Assembly (NCBI GenBank): GCA_046052145.1
Contig: JBJOMW010000003.1
Coordinates: 152,230 to 216,229 of the forward strand
DNA length: 64,000 nucleotides
Source of the DNA: Falsiroseomonas sp046052145
GTDB taxonomy: Bacteria; Pseudomonadota; Alphaproteobacteria; Acetobacterales; Acetobacteraceae
Direction of reading: 5' to 3'
Position 1 is the first letter of the stretch; each line of letters starts with the position of its first letter. The notes below the pieces were generated by a model. That model was not told the origin of the DNA and ran no database searches. It saw only the letters and a list, made by a program, of their open reading frames with translations. Positions 8,007-16,111 of this stretch are shown here, in pieces. The translations under genes were made by a program, and so were the position numbers.

Positions 8007-8585
8007 TCAGCGCTGCAACAGCCTGTTCCGTGCGCGCTCCCAGAAGCCGGGTTGGGGCACTGTTCCTTCAAGCACGGCAAGCAACTCGGTGACCCGCATC
8101 TCAGATGGGACGCGGGGCCGAACCTCTGCGGGGGTATGATAGGTTCCCGGAATGCTGCGTGCGGAGTACTGCACGTCAGGAGGCGCCCATATCCAACCCC
8201 ACCTGATATCCGCCTGCTTCAGGCGTCTCGCCGTTTCCAGCGGATCGGATGGGTGCTGAAGGTCAGCGAGCAGCTTGGTCCGGGCTTCGAGTAGGGCCGC
8301 TACGTGCTGATCTCGTGAAGCGGATGCCTCAACGAAGATGGCGGTTACAAACGGCGCTCCCCACAGGGCGCACATGGCTTCCAGATGGGCGGTCGTTGGG
8401 GCGTGCCCATCCAGCCATCGCTGCGAAGTGCTGATCGAGACGCGAAACTGCCGAGCAACAGCCTTGGCTCGGTCCTGAGCGTAGGTCTCGCGCAGGAACA
8501 GGGCGACACGCGGCCCTATGCCAGAGGGGTAACCAGTCGGCACCGAGTGCACCCCATGCAGCCAACCGCGAAAAAGTCCACGCAT
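8007..8585 (-). CDS. DNA-binding helix-turn-helix protein with an extended C-terminal domain
   Basis: A 192-residue protein. Residues about 25-85 form a helix-turn-helix domain with the core RAKAVARQFRVSISTSQRW followed by LDGHAPT, closely related to the gene at 8833-9117. The further 100 residues are helical, with a WGWIWAPPDV segment that I do not recognise; they may bind a ligand or partner. The start is uncertain: ATG 8585 was chosen, TTG 8615 is also in frame, and neither has a strong ribosome-binding site. It is probably a regulator of the element. Confidence 0.55.
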   Translation of the reverse strand: MRGLFRGWLHGVHSVPTGYPSGIGPRVALFLRETYAQDRAKAVARQFRVSISTSQRWLDGHAPTTAHLEAMCALWGAPFVTAIFVEASASRDQHVAALLEARTKLLADLQHPSDPLETARRLKQADIRWGWIWAPPDVQYSARSIPGTYHTPAEVRPRVPSEMRVTELLAVLEGTVPQPGFWERARNRLLQR

Positions 8586-8616
8586 TATGCCTGTGTTTGA
8601 TAAGGCTTGAAACAAA

Positions 8617-8817
8617 CTAAGGAGGATTCTTCAGAGAACTCTTGACCAATAACCCAACGAGAATCATGCAAGCAAGGCACCACATGCCCGCGAGAAAGTC
8701 GTTTCTTCTTAAAACATCTGCGCCGAAAACAGCCAAAAAACTAAATAATCCCAGTGGCGACCCCACTAATATTCCAAGAAAAAGAGGAAGCTTAGAATGA
8801 TCTTTATCGTCTGACAT
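8617..8817 (-). CDS. Small two-helix membrane protein
   Basis: A 66-residue protein with ATG 8817 and a good ribosome-binding site (AAGGAAAG). After a charged MSDDKDHSK start it has two hydrophobic segments (about 10-32 and 42-58) joined by a short basic loop (DVLRRND), so it should span the inner membrane twice. It is markedly A+T-rich. It lies between the two paralogous helix-turn-helix genes on the same strand. Function unknown; small membrane effectors of this size occur in defence and toxin loci. Confidence 0.5.
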   Translation of the reverse strand: MSDDKDHSKLPLFLGILVGSPLGLFSFLAVFGADVLRRNDFLAGMWCLACMILVGLLVKSSLKNPP

Positions 8818-8832
8818 TGTACTTTCCTTGCA

Positions 8833-9117
8833 TCATGGTGACTTATATTTATTTTTTCGCTCATCATCTTCGCTATATCTGGACTTTACAAGAAAATCCG
8901 GAAAAGCTGCGCGAATGATTGGTTCGCCCCACTCTAGATGCATCTTCTCTAGGTGATGAAGCGTTGGCGGATAGCCGTCAAGCCAGCGCTGAGCCGTGCT
9001 GACAGAGACCGAGAAGATGCGCGCTAAGGTTTTGGCCCGGTGCTGCGGGTAGCGGCTGCGCAGGAACATAGCGATGCGAGCGCCTATGTCGTGCGCACAT
9101 CGAGATGCGGGCGGCAA
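8833..9117 (-). CDS. Helix-turn-helix protein, short paralogue of the 8007-8585 product
   Basis: A 94-residue protein, TTG start, with a weak ribosome-binding site. Its residues 8-75 match the N-terminal domain of the 8007-8585 product almost residue for residue in the core (RAKTLARIFSVSVSTAQRW versus RAKAVARQFRVSISTSQRW, both then LDG). The extended C-terminal domain is absent and replaced by a short charged tail. The pair looks like a duplication with loss or gain of the second domain, and the two may compete for the same DNA sites. Confidence 0.55.
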   Translation of the reverse strand: MPPASRCAHDIGARIAMFLRSRYPQHRAKTLARIFSVSVSTAQRWLDGYPPTLHHLEKMHLEWGEPIIRAAFPDFLVKSRYSEDDERKNKYKSP

Positions 9118-9360
9118 TTACTCGGCTCTCGGCGGTGCGGCCAGACGCGATCAGCGCGTCACCAAGGCAACCGACGAAAGGCAGGCGCCTGCAACTCGCG
9201 CGTCGAACATCCAAGCCCATCCGAGATAGCAACCGGCGCTTGCCGGGACGGGCAGCTAAATCGCGCATTAACTAAGCAGTCGCATCCACAGAGATTTGTC
9301 AGAAAATGACACACAAAAGTGCTTGATTAGGTGCCGCTCATCGGTGCGGCTGTCGGTGAC

Positions 9361-9792
9361 CTAGAAGCCGTCTCCGGTGTTGCCCGCTTTCCCAGAAGCG
9401 GCCGGGTACGAACCTTCCCAATCAAGGCCAAGGACCAAATCCGGCAGATACGCTCTAGCCGCCCGCACCATTGCCGCCAGCAACGGCTCTGCCTCGATGA
9501 GCAAGGCCATCTGATCCTGCCTAAGGGGACGGGGCCGTATTCTGCCCTCCGAACGAGGAACCATCCCCTGGCTGTTCAGGAGGTGCTGAAGCGCCTTCAA
9601 ACGGGAATGCGTCAGTTTGCGCTGGCGCTGTGCCTCAGCCGTTCGCCGACCATGCTTCAGGGCGTTCTTGTTTCCAGGCTGACCGCCGGGCTTACGCCGG
9701 TCGTTTGATGCCCCGTGACAAGCGGCGCCCTCGTCCCTGGCGGAATACGATTCCAGCCCCCTGTCGCGCTCTGTCGGGACCGTTTTGGCCAT
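9361..9792 (-). CDS. Hypothetical basic protein with a GGQPGNKNALKHG motif
   Basis: A 143-residue protein. I start it at ATG 9792 (MAKTVPTERD). The motif GGQPGNKNALKHG followed by a basic helix is common in short phage- and island-associated proteins, some lying next to terminase small subunits, but I cannot assign a function. The C-terminal half is helical (LLIEAEPLLAAMVRAARAY). It is the last gene before the tRNA-Leu junction. Confidence 0.5.
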   Translation of the reverse strand: MAKTVPTERDRGLESYSARDEGAACHGASNDRRKPGGQPGNKNALKHGRRTAEAQRQRKLTHSRLKALQHLLNSQGMVPRSEGRIRPRPLRQDQMALLIEAEPLLAAMVRAARAYLPDLVLGLDWEGSYPAASGKAGNTGDGF

Positions 9793-10132
9793 GGGGCAGG
9801 ATACCACACGGCTCCGTCATTGTTCGCGTCGATTACGATGTGGAGGCGACTGGGGGGACCCAAACGAGAAAGGGGGGGTACCCCCTGGGTGGGGTGCGGA
9901 AAGGCCGAAAATCGCAGCCGGGTGGGGTGCTAGATCGGCTGGCCTGGACTGCTTTCTTGCTGGTGCTTCGGCACAGCCTGTCACTGTCTCGGCTGGCAAA
10001 GGTGCACCCTGCCGAGCCTCGATGAGCACAACGTGGGCGGTATGGCAGCCTTCGTTCAGGCGGCCGCTACTGCCACCCGATGCCGCACCGCCACGGCGCA
10101 CCTCCACCCGTGTCCATGCCAATCCACACTCA
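9793..10132. other. Gene-free stretch before the integration junction
   Basis: No supportable gene. A G-tract palindrome (GGGGGTACCCCC) lies near 9885-9897, and the surrounding sequence is unusually rich in G runs. A 141-codon minus frame here reads through the tRNA and is spurious. Confidence 0.4.
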
Positions 10133-10156
10133 ATATGGGGGTAGATATGGGGGTAT
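10133..10156. repeat. Tandem 12-bp direct repeats next to the tRNA junction
   Basis: Two adjoining copies, ATATGGGGGTAG and ATATGGGGGTAT, lie 55-78 bp inside the element from the tRNA 3' end. Short direct repeats at this distance are typical of integrase arm-type binding sites. That role is inferred, since no integrase is in view. Confidence 0.45.
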
Positions 10157-10210
10157 GAGAGAGTGTCCCCCTCAAAAAGCATTATAAAACAATATTTTGG
10201 AGGTTTCTCA

Positions 10211-10296
10211 TGGTGCCCCCGGGGAGATTCGAACTCCCACACCCTTCCGGGCGAGCGATTTTGAGTCGCCTGCGTCTACCGTTCCGCCACAGGGGC
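10211..10296 (-). tRNA. tRNA-Leu (anticodon CAA)
   Basis: An 86-nt gene with a complete cloverleaf and long variable arm. The acceptor GCCCCTG pairs with CGGGGGC (one G-T pair), the anticodon loop is CTCAAAA giving anticodon CAA, and the T-arm carries GTTCGAATC. The discriminator is A and CCA is encoded. Its 3' end faces the foreign region, and about 45 bp of the gene would serve as the attachment core. Confidence 0.95.
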
Positions 10297-10324
10297 CACG
10301 CGCCCAATCTACGCCGGAACCGGT

Positions 10325-10738
10325 TCAAGGTGAACCGCCCGGGGCCTCCGTCTCGCGCGTCACGAACTCGGCCGGGGAGGTGACCTCGAGCAACTCCAGA
10401 TCGTCGGAATGCGCGACCTCGCGGTGGCGCAGGCGCGGCGGCTGCAGAACCGTGTCGCCAGGATGCAGCGTCACCGCGCCGATATCCTCGTATTCGAAGG
10501 TCACCCAGCCGCGCAGCACCAGCACCAGCTGGAAGTCGAGCTCATGCAGGTGCCATTGCGGCTTGGCGCCTTCGCCTGGCACCGCACGGATAACATGCGC
10601 CCCGTAGGCCCCGCCCGTCGCGCTCCGCACGCCGAGGTCGCGATAGGCGAAGAAGCCCCGCAGCCCCGCATCGAAGGCTGCGCCCTCTGCCCGGCTCACA
10701 ATGGTGCGGGCCCTCGGCGTCTCAGGATTCTCTTGCAT
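10325..10738 (-). CDS. Cupin-domain protein
   Basis: A 137-residue single-domain protein. The cupin barrel runs from about residue 40 to 115, with metal-ligand candidates in HLHELDFQ (two histidines and a glutamate) and a further histidine in RLRHREVAH; GDTVLQPP is the typical second cupin motif. Small proteins of this kind bind a divalent metal and act as dioxygenases, isomerases or sensors; the substrate cannot be told. It is the first host gene after the tRNA and reads towards it. The 190-bp gap to otsB leaves room for divergent promoters. Confidence 0.75.
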   Translation of the reverse strand: MQENPETPRARTIVSRAEGAAFDAGLRGFFAYRDLGVRSATGGAYGAHVIRAVPGEGAKPQWHLHELDFQLVLVLRGWVTFEYEDIGAVTLHPGDTVLQPPRLRHREVAHSDDLELLEVTSPAEFVTRETEAPGGSP

Positions 10739-10932
10739 CTCGCGCCTCCCTCCGTGCCGGTTGGCGACCGGTCGCCCATCCTCCGACAGGCCCTGCCGTG
10801 AAGAAAGCCCTGTCCGCTTGGGGCTTGGCGCTGGCCGCCCCGCGCGCCTGAACGCGGACCGCCAGCCCGGCTCTCACAAGCCTGCGACAGGGCCCGCGCC
10901 GGCCCGGGCTCGGCCCCATCTTCGTTGCCGTG

Positions 10933-11652
10933 ATGGCCGCCCCCCCGATCGCCCCCCCCATCGCCACTGGGACGGCGGCGCTCTTCCTCGATTTCGACGG
11001 CACGCTGGTCGAGATCGCCCCGCGCCCGGATGCGGTGCGCGTGCCGCCCGGCCTGCCGGAACTGCTGACCCGGCTGGCCGCGCGGCTCGGCGGTGCCTTG
11101 GCCATCATCTCCGGCCGGCCGCTGCCTGAGCTGGAGGCGCTGCTGCCCGCGGCGCTGCCCATGGCCGGCGATCACGGCGCGACGCTCCGCCGCGCGCCGG
11201 GTGTCGCGCCCGAGCATCTGCCGCTGCCCCGCCCGCCCCCCGCCTGGCGCCATGCGGCAGAGGCCTTCGCCGCCGCCCATCCCGGTGCGCTGGTCGAGCC
11301 GAAATCGCATGGCTTCGTGCTGCATTACCGCCAGGCACCGCAGGTCGAGGCCCCGGCGCGTGCCATGCTGGCGGCGTTGCTCACCCCCGGCGGCGCCTTC
11401 GAACTGCTGCCCGCCCGCATGGCCTTCGAGGTGAAGCCGCGCGCTGTCTCCAAGGCTGGCGCGGTGACGGGATTGCTCGCGCATCCACCCTTTACGGGGC
11501 GCATCCCCGTCTATGTCGGCGACGATGTGACCGATGAGGCCGGGATGGCTGCGGCGCGCGCGGCGGGCGGCACCGGGCTTCGCCTGCAGGATGCCTTCGG
11601 CACGCCGGCGGCGTTGCGGGGCTGGCTCGCGCGGCTGGCGGCGGCCGCATGA
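10933..11652 (+). CDS. otsB: Trehalose-6-phosphate phosphatase
   Basis: A 239-residue HAD-family phosphatase, the usual length for OtsB. It removes the phosphate from trehalose-6-phosphate in the cytoplasm, the last step of trehalose synthesis. The catalytic motif FLDFDGTLVEI places the nucleophile and acid aspartates at 20 and 22. Further HAD motifs are IISGR and the C-terminal GDDVTDE. The start is ATG 10933; a GTG one codon upstream is also possible. The stop overlaps the otsA start (ATGA), so both enzymes are made together, as expected for an osmoprotection operon. Confidence 0.95.
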   Translation: MAAPPIAPPIATGTAALFLDFDGTLVEIAPRPDAVRVPPGLPELLTRLAARLGGALAIISGRPLPELEALLPAALPMAGDHGATLRRAPGVAPEHLPLPRPPPAWRHAAEAFAAAHPGALVEPKSHGFVLHYRQAPQVEAPARAMLAALLTPGGAFELLPARMAFEVKPRAVSKAGAVTGLLAHPPFTGRIPVYVGDDVTDEAGMAAARAAGGTGLRLQDAFGTPAALRGWLARLAAAA

Positions 11653-13112
11653 CCGGGCGGCTGGTGATCGTCACCAACCGTGTGCCCGACCCGCGCGAGC
11701 GCGGTGCGACCGCGGGCGGGCTGGCCATTGCGTTGAAGGATGCGTTGCTGCGGCGCGAGACGCTGTGGTTCGGCTGGTCCGGCGGCCGGGCGGCCGAGAC
11801 CGCGGCAAGCCCCGCGGAATTCCGCCATGGTCGCACGACCTATGCGACCCTCGACCTCGGCGAGGCCGATTACCGCCACTACTACCAGGGCTTCTCCAAC
11901 GCCGCGCTCTGGCCGGTGCTGCACTATCGGCTGGGCGTCGCCCGCTTCGCGCGCGAGGACTGGATCGGCTATCGCCGCGTCAACGCCGCCTTCGCCGCCG
12001 CCCTCGCGCCGATGATCGGCCCAGAGGACACGGTCTGGGCGCATGATTTCCACCTATTCCTGCTGGCGGCGGAGCTGCGCGCCCTCGGCTGCCGCGCGCG
12101 CATCGGCTTCTTCCTGCACGTGCCCTTCCCGCCCCGCGCGGTCTTCCTCGGCCTGCCCAATGCGCAGACGGTCCTCGAGGCGCTCGGTTCCTACGACGTG
12201 ATCGGCGTGCAGACCGAGGACGATGCCGAGAATCTGCGCGCCGCGCTGGTCGCGGCCGGCGCGGCGGAGGCCGCGTTGCGTGTCGGCGCTTTCCCGATCG
12301 GCATCGACACGGCGGGTTTCGCTGCCCTCGCTGCGCGGCGCTTCCGCATGAAGGATGTCGCGATGCTGCGCGCGTCCCTGGCGGACCGCGCGCTGGCGAT
12401 CGGCGTGGACAGGCTCGACTACACCAAGGGCCTGCCGCAGCGCATCGCCGGCTTCGGCAAGCTGCTGCAGCGATTCCCGCGCCATCTCGGGCGCGTCACC
12501 TTTCTGCAGGTGGCGCCTGTGAGCCGTGGCGATGTCGCGACCTATCGCGCGCTGCGGCGCGAATTGGATGAGATGGTCGGCCGCATCAACGGCCAATATG
12601 CGGAGCCGGACTGGGCGCCGATCCGCTACATCACGCGCGCCGTCGCGCGGCCGACGCTCGCGGGCTACATGCGGCTTGCGCGGATCGGGCTCGTCACGCC
12701 GCTGCGCGACGGGATGAACCTGGTGGCCAAGGAGTATGTCGCCGCGCAGGACCCCGAGGATCCCGGCGTGCTGGTGCTCTCGCGTTTCGCAGGGGCGGCG
12801 AAGGAGCTCGACGGCGCGGTGCTGGTCAACCCGCTCGATTCCGATGACATCGCCGAGGCGCTGGATCTCGCGCTCGCCATGCCGCCAGAAGAGCGGCTGG
12901 CGCGCTGGAGGACGATGGAGGCGGCAGTGCGCGCCACCACCGCCGCCAGCTGGTGCCGCGGCTTCCTCGCCGCGCTGGAAGGCACGGAGGAGATCACCGA
13001 GGCAGGCCGTGCCGGCGGGCGGCGGACAGCGACCGCCGCCGCGCCGCGCGCCGGCCGCCGTCAGAAGACGAAGCGCGTGCCGACCAGCACCCAGCGTCCC
13101 GGAATCACATAG
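11649..13112 (+). CDS. otsA: Trehalose-6-phosphate synthase
   Basis: A 487-residue GT20 glycosyltransferase that joins UDP-glucose and glucose-6-phosphate. It opens with RLVIVTNRVPDPRERGATAGGLA, with the glycine-rich loop somewhat modified. It has HDFHLFLLA, FFLHVPFPP, the RLDYTKGLPQR sugar-phosphate motif and the C-terminal PLRDGMNLVAKEYVAAQ segment. The last 25 or so residues are basic and low-complexity and overlap the end of the opposing btuB-like gene by 52 bp. This tail may be a recent extension by stop-codon loss. Confidence 0.95.
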   Translation: MTGRLVIVTNRVPDPRERGATAGGLAIALKDALLRRETLWFGWSGGRAAETAASPAEFRHGRTTYATLDLGEADYRHYYQGFSNAALWPVLHYRLGVARFAREDWIGYRRVNAAFAAALAPMIGPEDTVWAHDFHLFLLAAELRALGCRARIGFFLHVPFPPRAVFLGLPNAQTVLEALGSYDVIGVQTEDDAENLRAALVAAGAAEAALRVGAFPIGIDTAGFAALAARRFRMKDVAMLRASLADRALAIGVDRLDYTKGLPQRIAGFGKLLQRFPRHLGRVTFLQVAPVSRGDVATYRALRRELDEMVGRINGQYAEPDWAPIRYITRAVARPTLAGYMRLARIGLVTPLRDGMNLVAKEYVAAQDPEDPGVLVLSRFAGAAKELDGAVLVNPLDSDDIAEALDLALAMPPEERLARWRTMEAAVRATTAASWCRGFLAALEGTEEITEAGRAGGRRTATAAAPRAGRRQKTKRVPTSTQRPGIT

Positions 13113-15052
13113 CCATTGGCCGGCTCGAAGCGGCTGTTCGTCAGGTTTCGCCCCTCGACGAAGGCCGAGACGCCCTGCGTCACGCGATAGGTCGCCACCA
13201 GGTTCGCCACCGTGCCGCTGCTGTTGTAGCTGCGGCCGGAGATGAAGGTGTTCGCGTCCGAATAGGATGCGTATTCGGGCGATGGGCCGGTGAAGAGCAG
13301 CTCCGGCACGATCACCAGCCGCTCGGTCGCCGCGATGCGCGCTGCGGCGGTGATCAGGTTGCGCGGCCGCCGCGGGAGAGGGCGATCGCGCTCGACGTCG
13401 CGCGCCTCGGTGATCGTCCAACCCGCCATCGCATCCAGCCAGGGCGTGGGGCGCAGCGTCAGCGACAGCTCCGCCCCATGGATGCGCGCGCGGGAGACGT
13501 TTGCGAGCGAATCACCCGCATCGTTGAAGATGATGAGGTCCTTGTAGCGCGACTGGAAAAAGGTGACGCCGAAGGTCGCGAAATCCGCCCTGTCGAACAG
13601 CGTGATGTCGGTCTCGCTGCCGATCTCCCAGCTTAAGGAGGTTTCGGGGCGCAGATCGGGGTTGCCGCGGAACTGCGTCGGGAAGCCCATGAAGGACCCC
13701 GACGTCGCGCCAAAGCGCTGGTCGAGCGTCGGCGCCTTGAACGCCGTGCCGGCCGACAGCCGCAGGCGCGAGGCCAGTTCCGGCAGCGCCAGCACGGCGC
13801 CCGCGCGCCAGGAGGTGAAGGCGTCGAAATCCTCCGCCTCGTCGTGCCGCAGCCCGGCCGAGAGATCGAGCCGTTCCAGCACGCGCCCCTGCAGGCCGGC
13901 ATGGAATGCAGTCGCGTCCGCCCCTTCGCGCACCGCGCCTGTGCTTTCGAAACTGGGCGAGCCGAAGCGCGAGCGGCTGTTGATCTCCTCGCGTTCCTGC
14001 GTCACGCCGAAGGTGAGACCGGCGTCGGCCAGCGCGCCAAGGTCGCCCAGCCGGACGCGGTTGCCCCAATCCGCCGTCTGCCGCTGCCCGCGGTTGAGAT
14101 CGTCCTGCCGGTTCGGGCTGAGCGCATCGGGCAGGTTCCGGTAGCTGCGGCGATCATCCGTGACCGCCAGGCGCAGCCCGGTGGTCCACAGCCCGTCGAG
14201 CAGCATTGTCTCGCCGCGCAACTGGCCGAACCAGCGGCGGTCTTCGCCGGTGTAGTTGGGATCATCCACGCGTCCATTCGGCGCGTCGTCCAGCTCGATG
14301 CGGTTCTCGCGCCAGCGCAGCAGCAGCTCGACGCGGCTATTCGCATCGGGCCGAACGCCGAGCCGCGCCGTCGCCGCATAGGCGTCGAGGCCGTCACGCT
14401 CGCCGGTATTCCCCGCGATGCGTGGCGGGACCGTGTTGAAGCCGCGCGTCGAAAGCCCTTGGGTGGTGACCATCCAATCCACGCGGCCAGTGTCGCCGGC
14501 AGCACCCGCGACGCCGCGCCCCGTTCGCTGCGTGCCGAGCGCTGCCTCGCCGAAGGCCTGGAACGGCGTGCCGGCTGGCGCCCGGCGGGTGATCAGATTC
14601 ACCACGCCCCCGAGCGCACCGGAGCCGTAGAGCGAGGAGACCGGGCCGCGCACCACCTCGATCCGCTCGATGTCGCCGAGCAGGTCGTTGCCGAAGTTGA
14701 AGGCGCCGTTCGGCTCCGACGCGTCATTGACCGGGACGCCATCCACCAGCACCAGGACATGGTTGGAATTCGCCCCGCGCAGGAAGGCGCTGGCGCGCTG
14801 GCCGGGCCCGCCTTCCTGCACCAGGCGCATCCCGGGCACGGCACGCAGTGCCTCCGCCAATGTCTGATAGCCGCGCTCCTCGATGTCGGCGCGGGTGATG
14901 ACGGTCACCGCCGCCGGCACGCGGTCGGCGGGTGTCGGGATGCGCGTGGCGGTGACGATGGTCTCGGGCAGTTCGGTGATCGGCTGCTGCGCAGCGGCAG
15001 GCAGGGTCGCTGACAGCGCACAGGCGCTGGCAAGCAGAAGAAAGCGGCGCAT
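13061..15052 (-). CDS. btuB: TonB-dependent outer-membrane receptor, BtuB-like (vitamin B12 uptake)
   Basis: A 663-residue protein with a signal peptide cleaved near the PAAAQQ site. A TonB box-like ETIVTATR segment is followed by the plug domain (about 40-150, with VLVDGVPVNDASEPNG and the GPVSSLYGSGALGGVVNLIT signature) and a 22-strand barrel ending in the terminal phenylalanine typical of outer-membrane proteins. It moves cobalamin into the periplasm using TonB energy. The start is ATG 15052 with GGAGGA upstream; longer frames read into the riboswitch. Control by the cobalamin riboswitch upstream supports the substrate. No B12 ABC transporter is in the window. Confidence 0.92.
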   Translation of the reverse strand: MRRFLLLASACALSATLPAAAQQPITELPETIVTATRIPTPADRVPAAVTVITRADIEERGYQTLAEALRAVPGMRLVQEGGPGQRASAFLRGANSNHVLVLVDGVPVNDASEPNGAFNFGNDLLGDIERIEVVRGPVSSLYGSGALGGVVNLITRRAPAGTPFQAFGEAALGTQRTGRGVAGAAGDTGRVDWMVTTQGLSTRGFNTVPPRIAGNTGERDGLDAYAATARLGVRPDANSRVELLLRWRENRIELDDAPNGRVDDPNYTGEDRRWFGQLRGETMLLDGLWTTGLRLAVTDDRRSYRNLPDALSPNRQDDLNRGQRQTADWGNRVRLGDLGALADAGLTFGVTQEREEINSRSRFGSPSFESTGAVREGADATAFHAGLQGRVLERLDLSAGLRHDEAEDFDAFTSWRAGAVLALPELASRLRLSAGTAFKAPTLDQRFGATSGSFMGFPTQFRGNPDLRPETSLSWEIGSETDITLFDRADFATFGVTFFQSRYKDLIIFNDAGDSLANVSRARIHGAELSLTLRPTPWLDAMAGWTITEARDVERDRPLPRRPRNLITAAARIAATERLVIVPELLFTGPSPEYASYSDANTFISGRSYNSSGTVANLVATYRVTQGVSAFVEGRNLTNSRFEPANGYVIPGRWVLVGTRFVF

Positions 15053-15224
15053 CGGGTCCTCCGTGCGGCGTGACGACATGCCCGCGCGGGTTGCCCCGAA
15101 CGGACGGCTGGCGTCGTCGCCGCCGGCGAAGTCGAGCGCCCACGACAAGGGGATTCCCCCCTGTGGCGGACTGTCGCTTCGTTGCGCCGGTGCACCCCGC
15201 CCGGCACGCGCGGGACGTCTCTGC

Positions 15225-15412
15225 GTCGGCCGGTCTCCTGGCTCGCGGAGTGCCGGGGAGAAGCTCCCCGGGGTCCCCTCCGCCTTCTCAGGCGCGCAGC
15301 CCAATGGCGTTTGGAGGGGACGGCTCCGCCTACAGTTGCGGGGGCAGCTGCGGACTAGGGGCCTCGGGCCCCGTCGCGCATTCCCGTTTCAGCCCTTGCG
15401 GGCCACCGTCGC
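15225..15412 (-). promoter_or_regulatory. Cobalamin riboswitch upstream of the BtuB-like receptor
   Basis: On the minus strand the leader reads GGCCCGCAAGGGCTGAAACG, then GGGAATGCG, a CTGCCCCCGCAACTGTAGG core and the B12 box GCCAGGAGACCGGCC (near 15228-15240). These are the conserved parts of the AdoCbl riboswitch, in the right order and spacing. The remaining 170 bases to the receptor start would hold the expression platform. Binding of adenosylcobalamin should switch off the receptor. Confidence 0.92.
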
Positions 15413-15472
15413 ATGGCGCTGAGACTAAACGTTGGCGCACGGCAACGCCAGCGGTCCGCACCACCCTGCGAC

Positions 15473-16093
15473 TCAGATCACGTAGCCGATCGCCTCGAGC
15501 CCGAGCCAGCCCAGGGCCACCAGGATCGCCGTGGCCAGGACGCAGCCGCCGATGGTCAGGCCGACACCCCAGCCCGCGACCTTGGCGTCCTGCTCGATCA
15601 CGCCGAGCGCCATGACCATGTTGCCGAAGGCCGGCGGCCCATTGGTGCCGGGCCCTGGCAGGATCAGCATGATCGCGACATAGGCGGTGAGCCAGCCAAT
15701 GATCCGCTCACCAGCCGGGCCGGTGAAGAAGCCCGGCCGCGGGCGAACATAGCGCTCGATGCGCTTCAGCCCCTTGGACGAAGCCGAGGCCAACCGCAGC
15801 AGGTCGGCGCGCTTGATGGTCTGCCGCGCGACGATGCCCGGCAGCTTCGGCACGCGCAGCCCAAGCCCCATCTGGACGCCGAGGACCAGCAGCGGCAGGC
15901 CGAAGACGCTCGCCATGCCCGGCAGCAGGCCGGGCAGCAGCAGCAGCAGCGACAGGATGCCAAAAGCGCGGTCGCCGAAGGCCTCCGCCATGTCGCCCAG
16001 GCTGATGCGCTCGCCCGGGAAGGCGGCCGCGACCTCGGCGACGATGCGCGAGATCGGCGCGTTCTCCTCGGCGTGCACGATGTCCACGTTCAT
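15473..16093 (-). CDS. ExoD-family membrane protein (first of two)
   Basis: A 206-residue protein of the exopolysaccharide synthesis ExoD family. It has the usual FPGERISLGDMAEAFGDRAFG start, four to five hydrophobic segments (about 45-75, 132-155 and 165-205), and the loop RPRPGFFTGPAGERIIG conserved in this family. ExoD was named for a role in rhizobial exopolysaccharide and alkaline tolerance; the biochemical activity is unknown. It lies 18 bp downstream of a second ExoD-like gene on the same strand. Confidence 0.85.
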   Translation of the reverse strand: MNVDIVHAEENAPISRIVAEVAAAFPGERISLGDMAEAFGDRAFGILSLLLLLPGLLPGMASVFGLPLLVLGVQMGLGLRVPKLPGIVARQTIKRADLLRLASASSKGLKRIERYVRPRPGFFTGPAGERIIGWLTAYVAIMLILPGPGTNGPPAFGNMVMALGVIEQDAKVAGWGVGLTIGGCVLATAILVALGWLGLEAIGYVI

Positions 16094-16111
16094 CCCGTCA
16101 CCATCCCTGGG

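Larger units (their letters stand above)
1..10210. mobile_element. Right-hand part of an integrated genetic element (island, prophage remnant or phage satellite) ending at tRNA-Leu
   Basis: The stretch differs from the rest of the window: A+T-rich patches (around 4.0-4.3, 5.5-5.9, 6.4-6.8 and 8.6-8.9 kb), small unfamiliar genes and few housekeeping functions. It carries a replication module (AlpA-like, prim-pol, ATPase) on the plus strand and small cargo genes on the minus strand. It stops at the encoded CCA end of a tRNA-Leu gene, a typical site for tyrosine-recombinase integration. No integrase, capsid, terminase or conjugation gene is visible, so the type of element cannot be fixed. The order AlpA - primase - ATPase - repeats resembles phage-satellite islands. 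The left end lies outside the window. Confidence 0.7.

Noticed and set aside
9817..10242. 141-codon minus-strand frame over the tRNA-Leu end
   Set aside because: It begins inside the tRNA (the usual false WEFESPRG-type reading) and shows no domain or ribosome-binding site.
10197..10607. Plus-strand frame antisense to tRNA-Leu and the cupin gene
   Set aside because: A typical false frame created by tRNA antisense. The cupin on the other strand explains the region.
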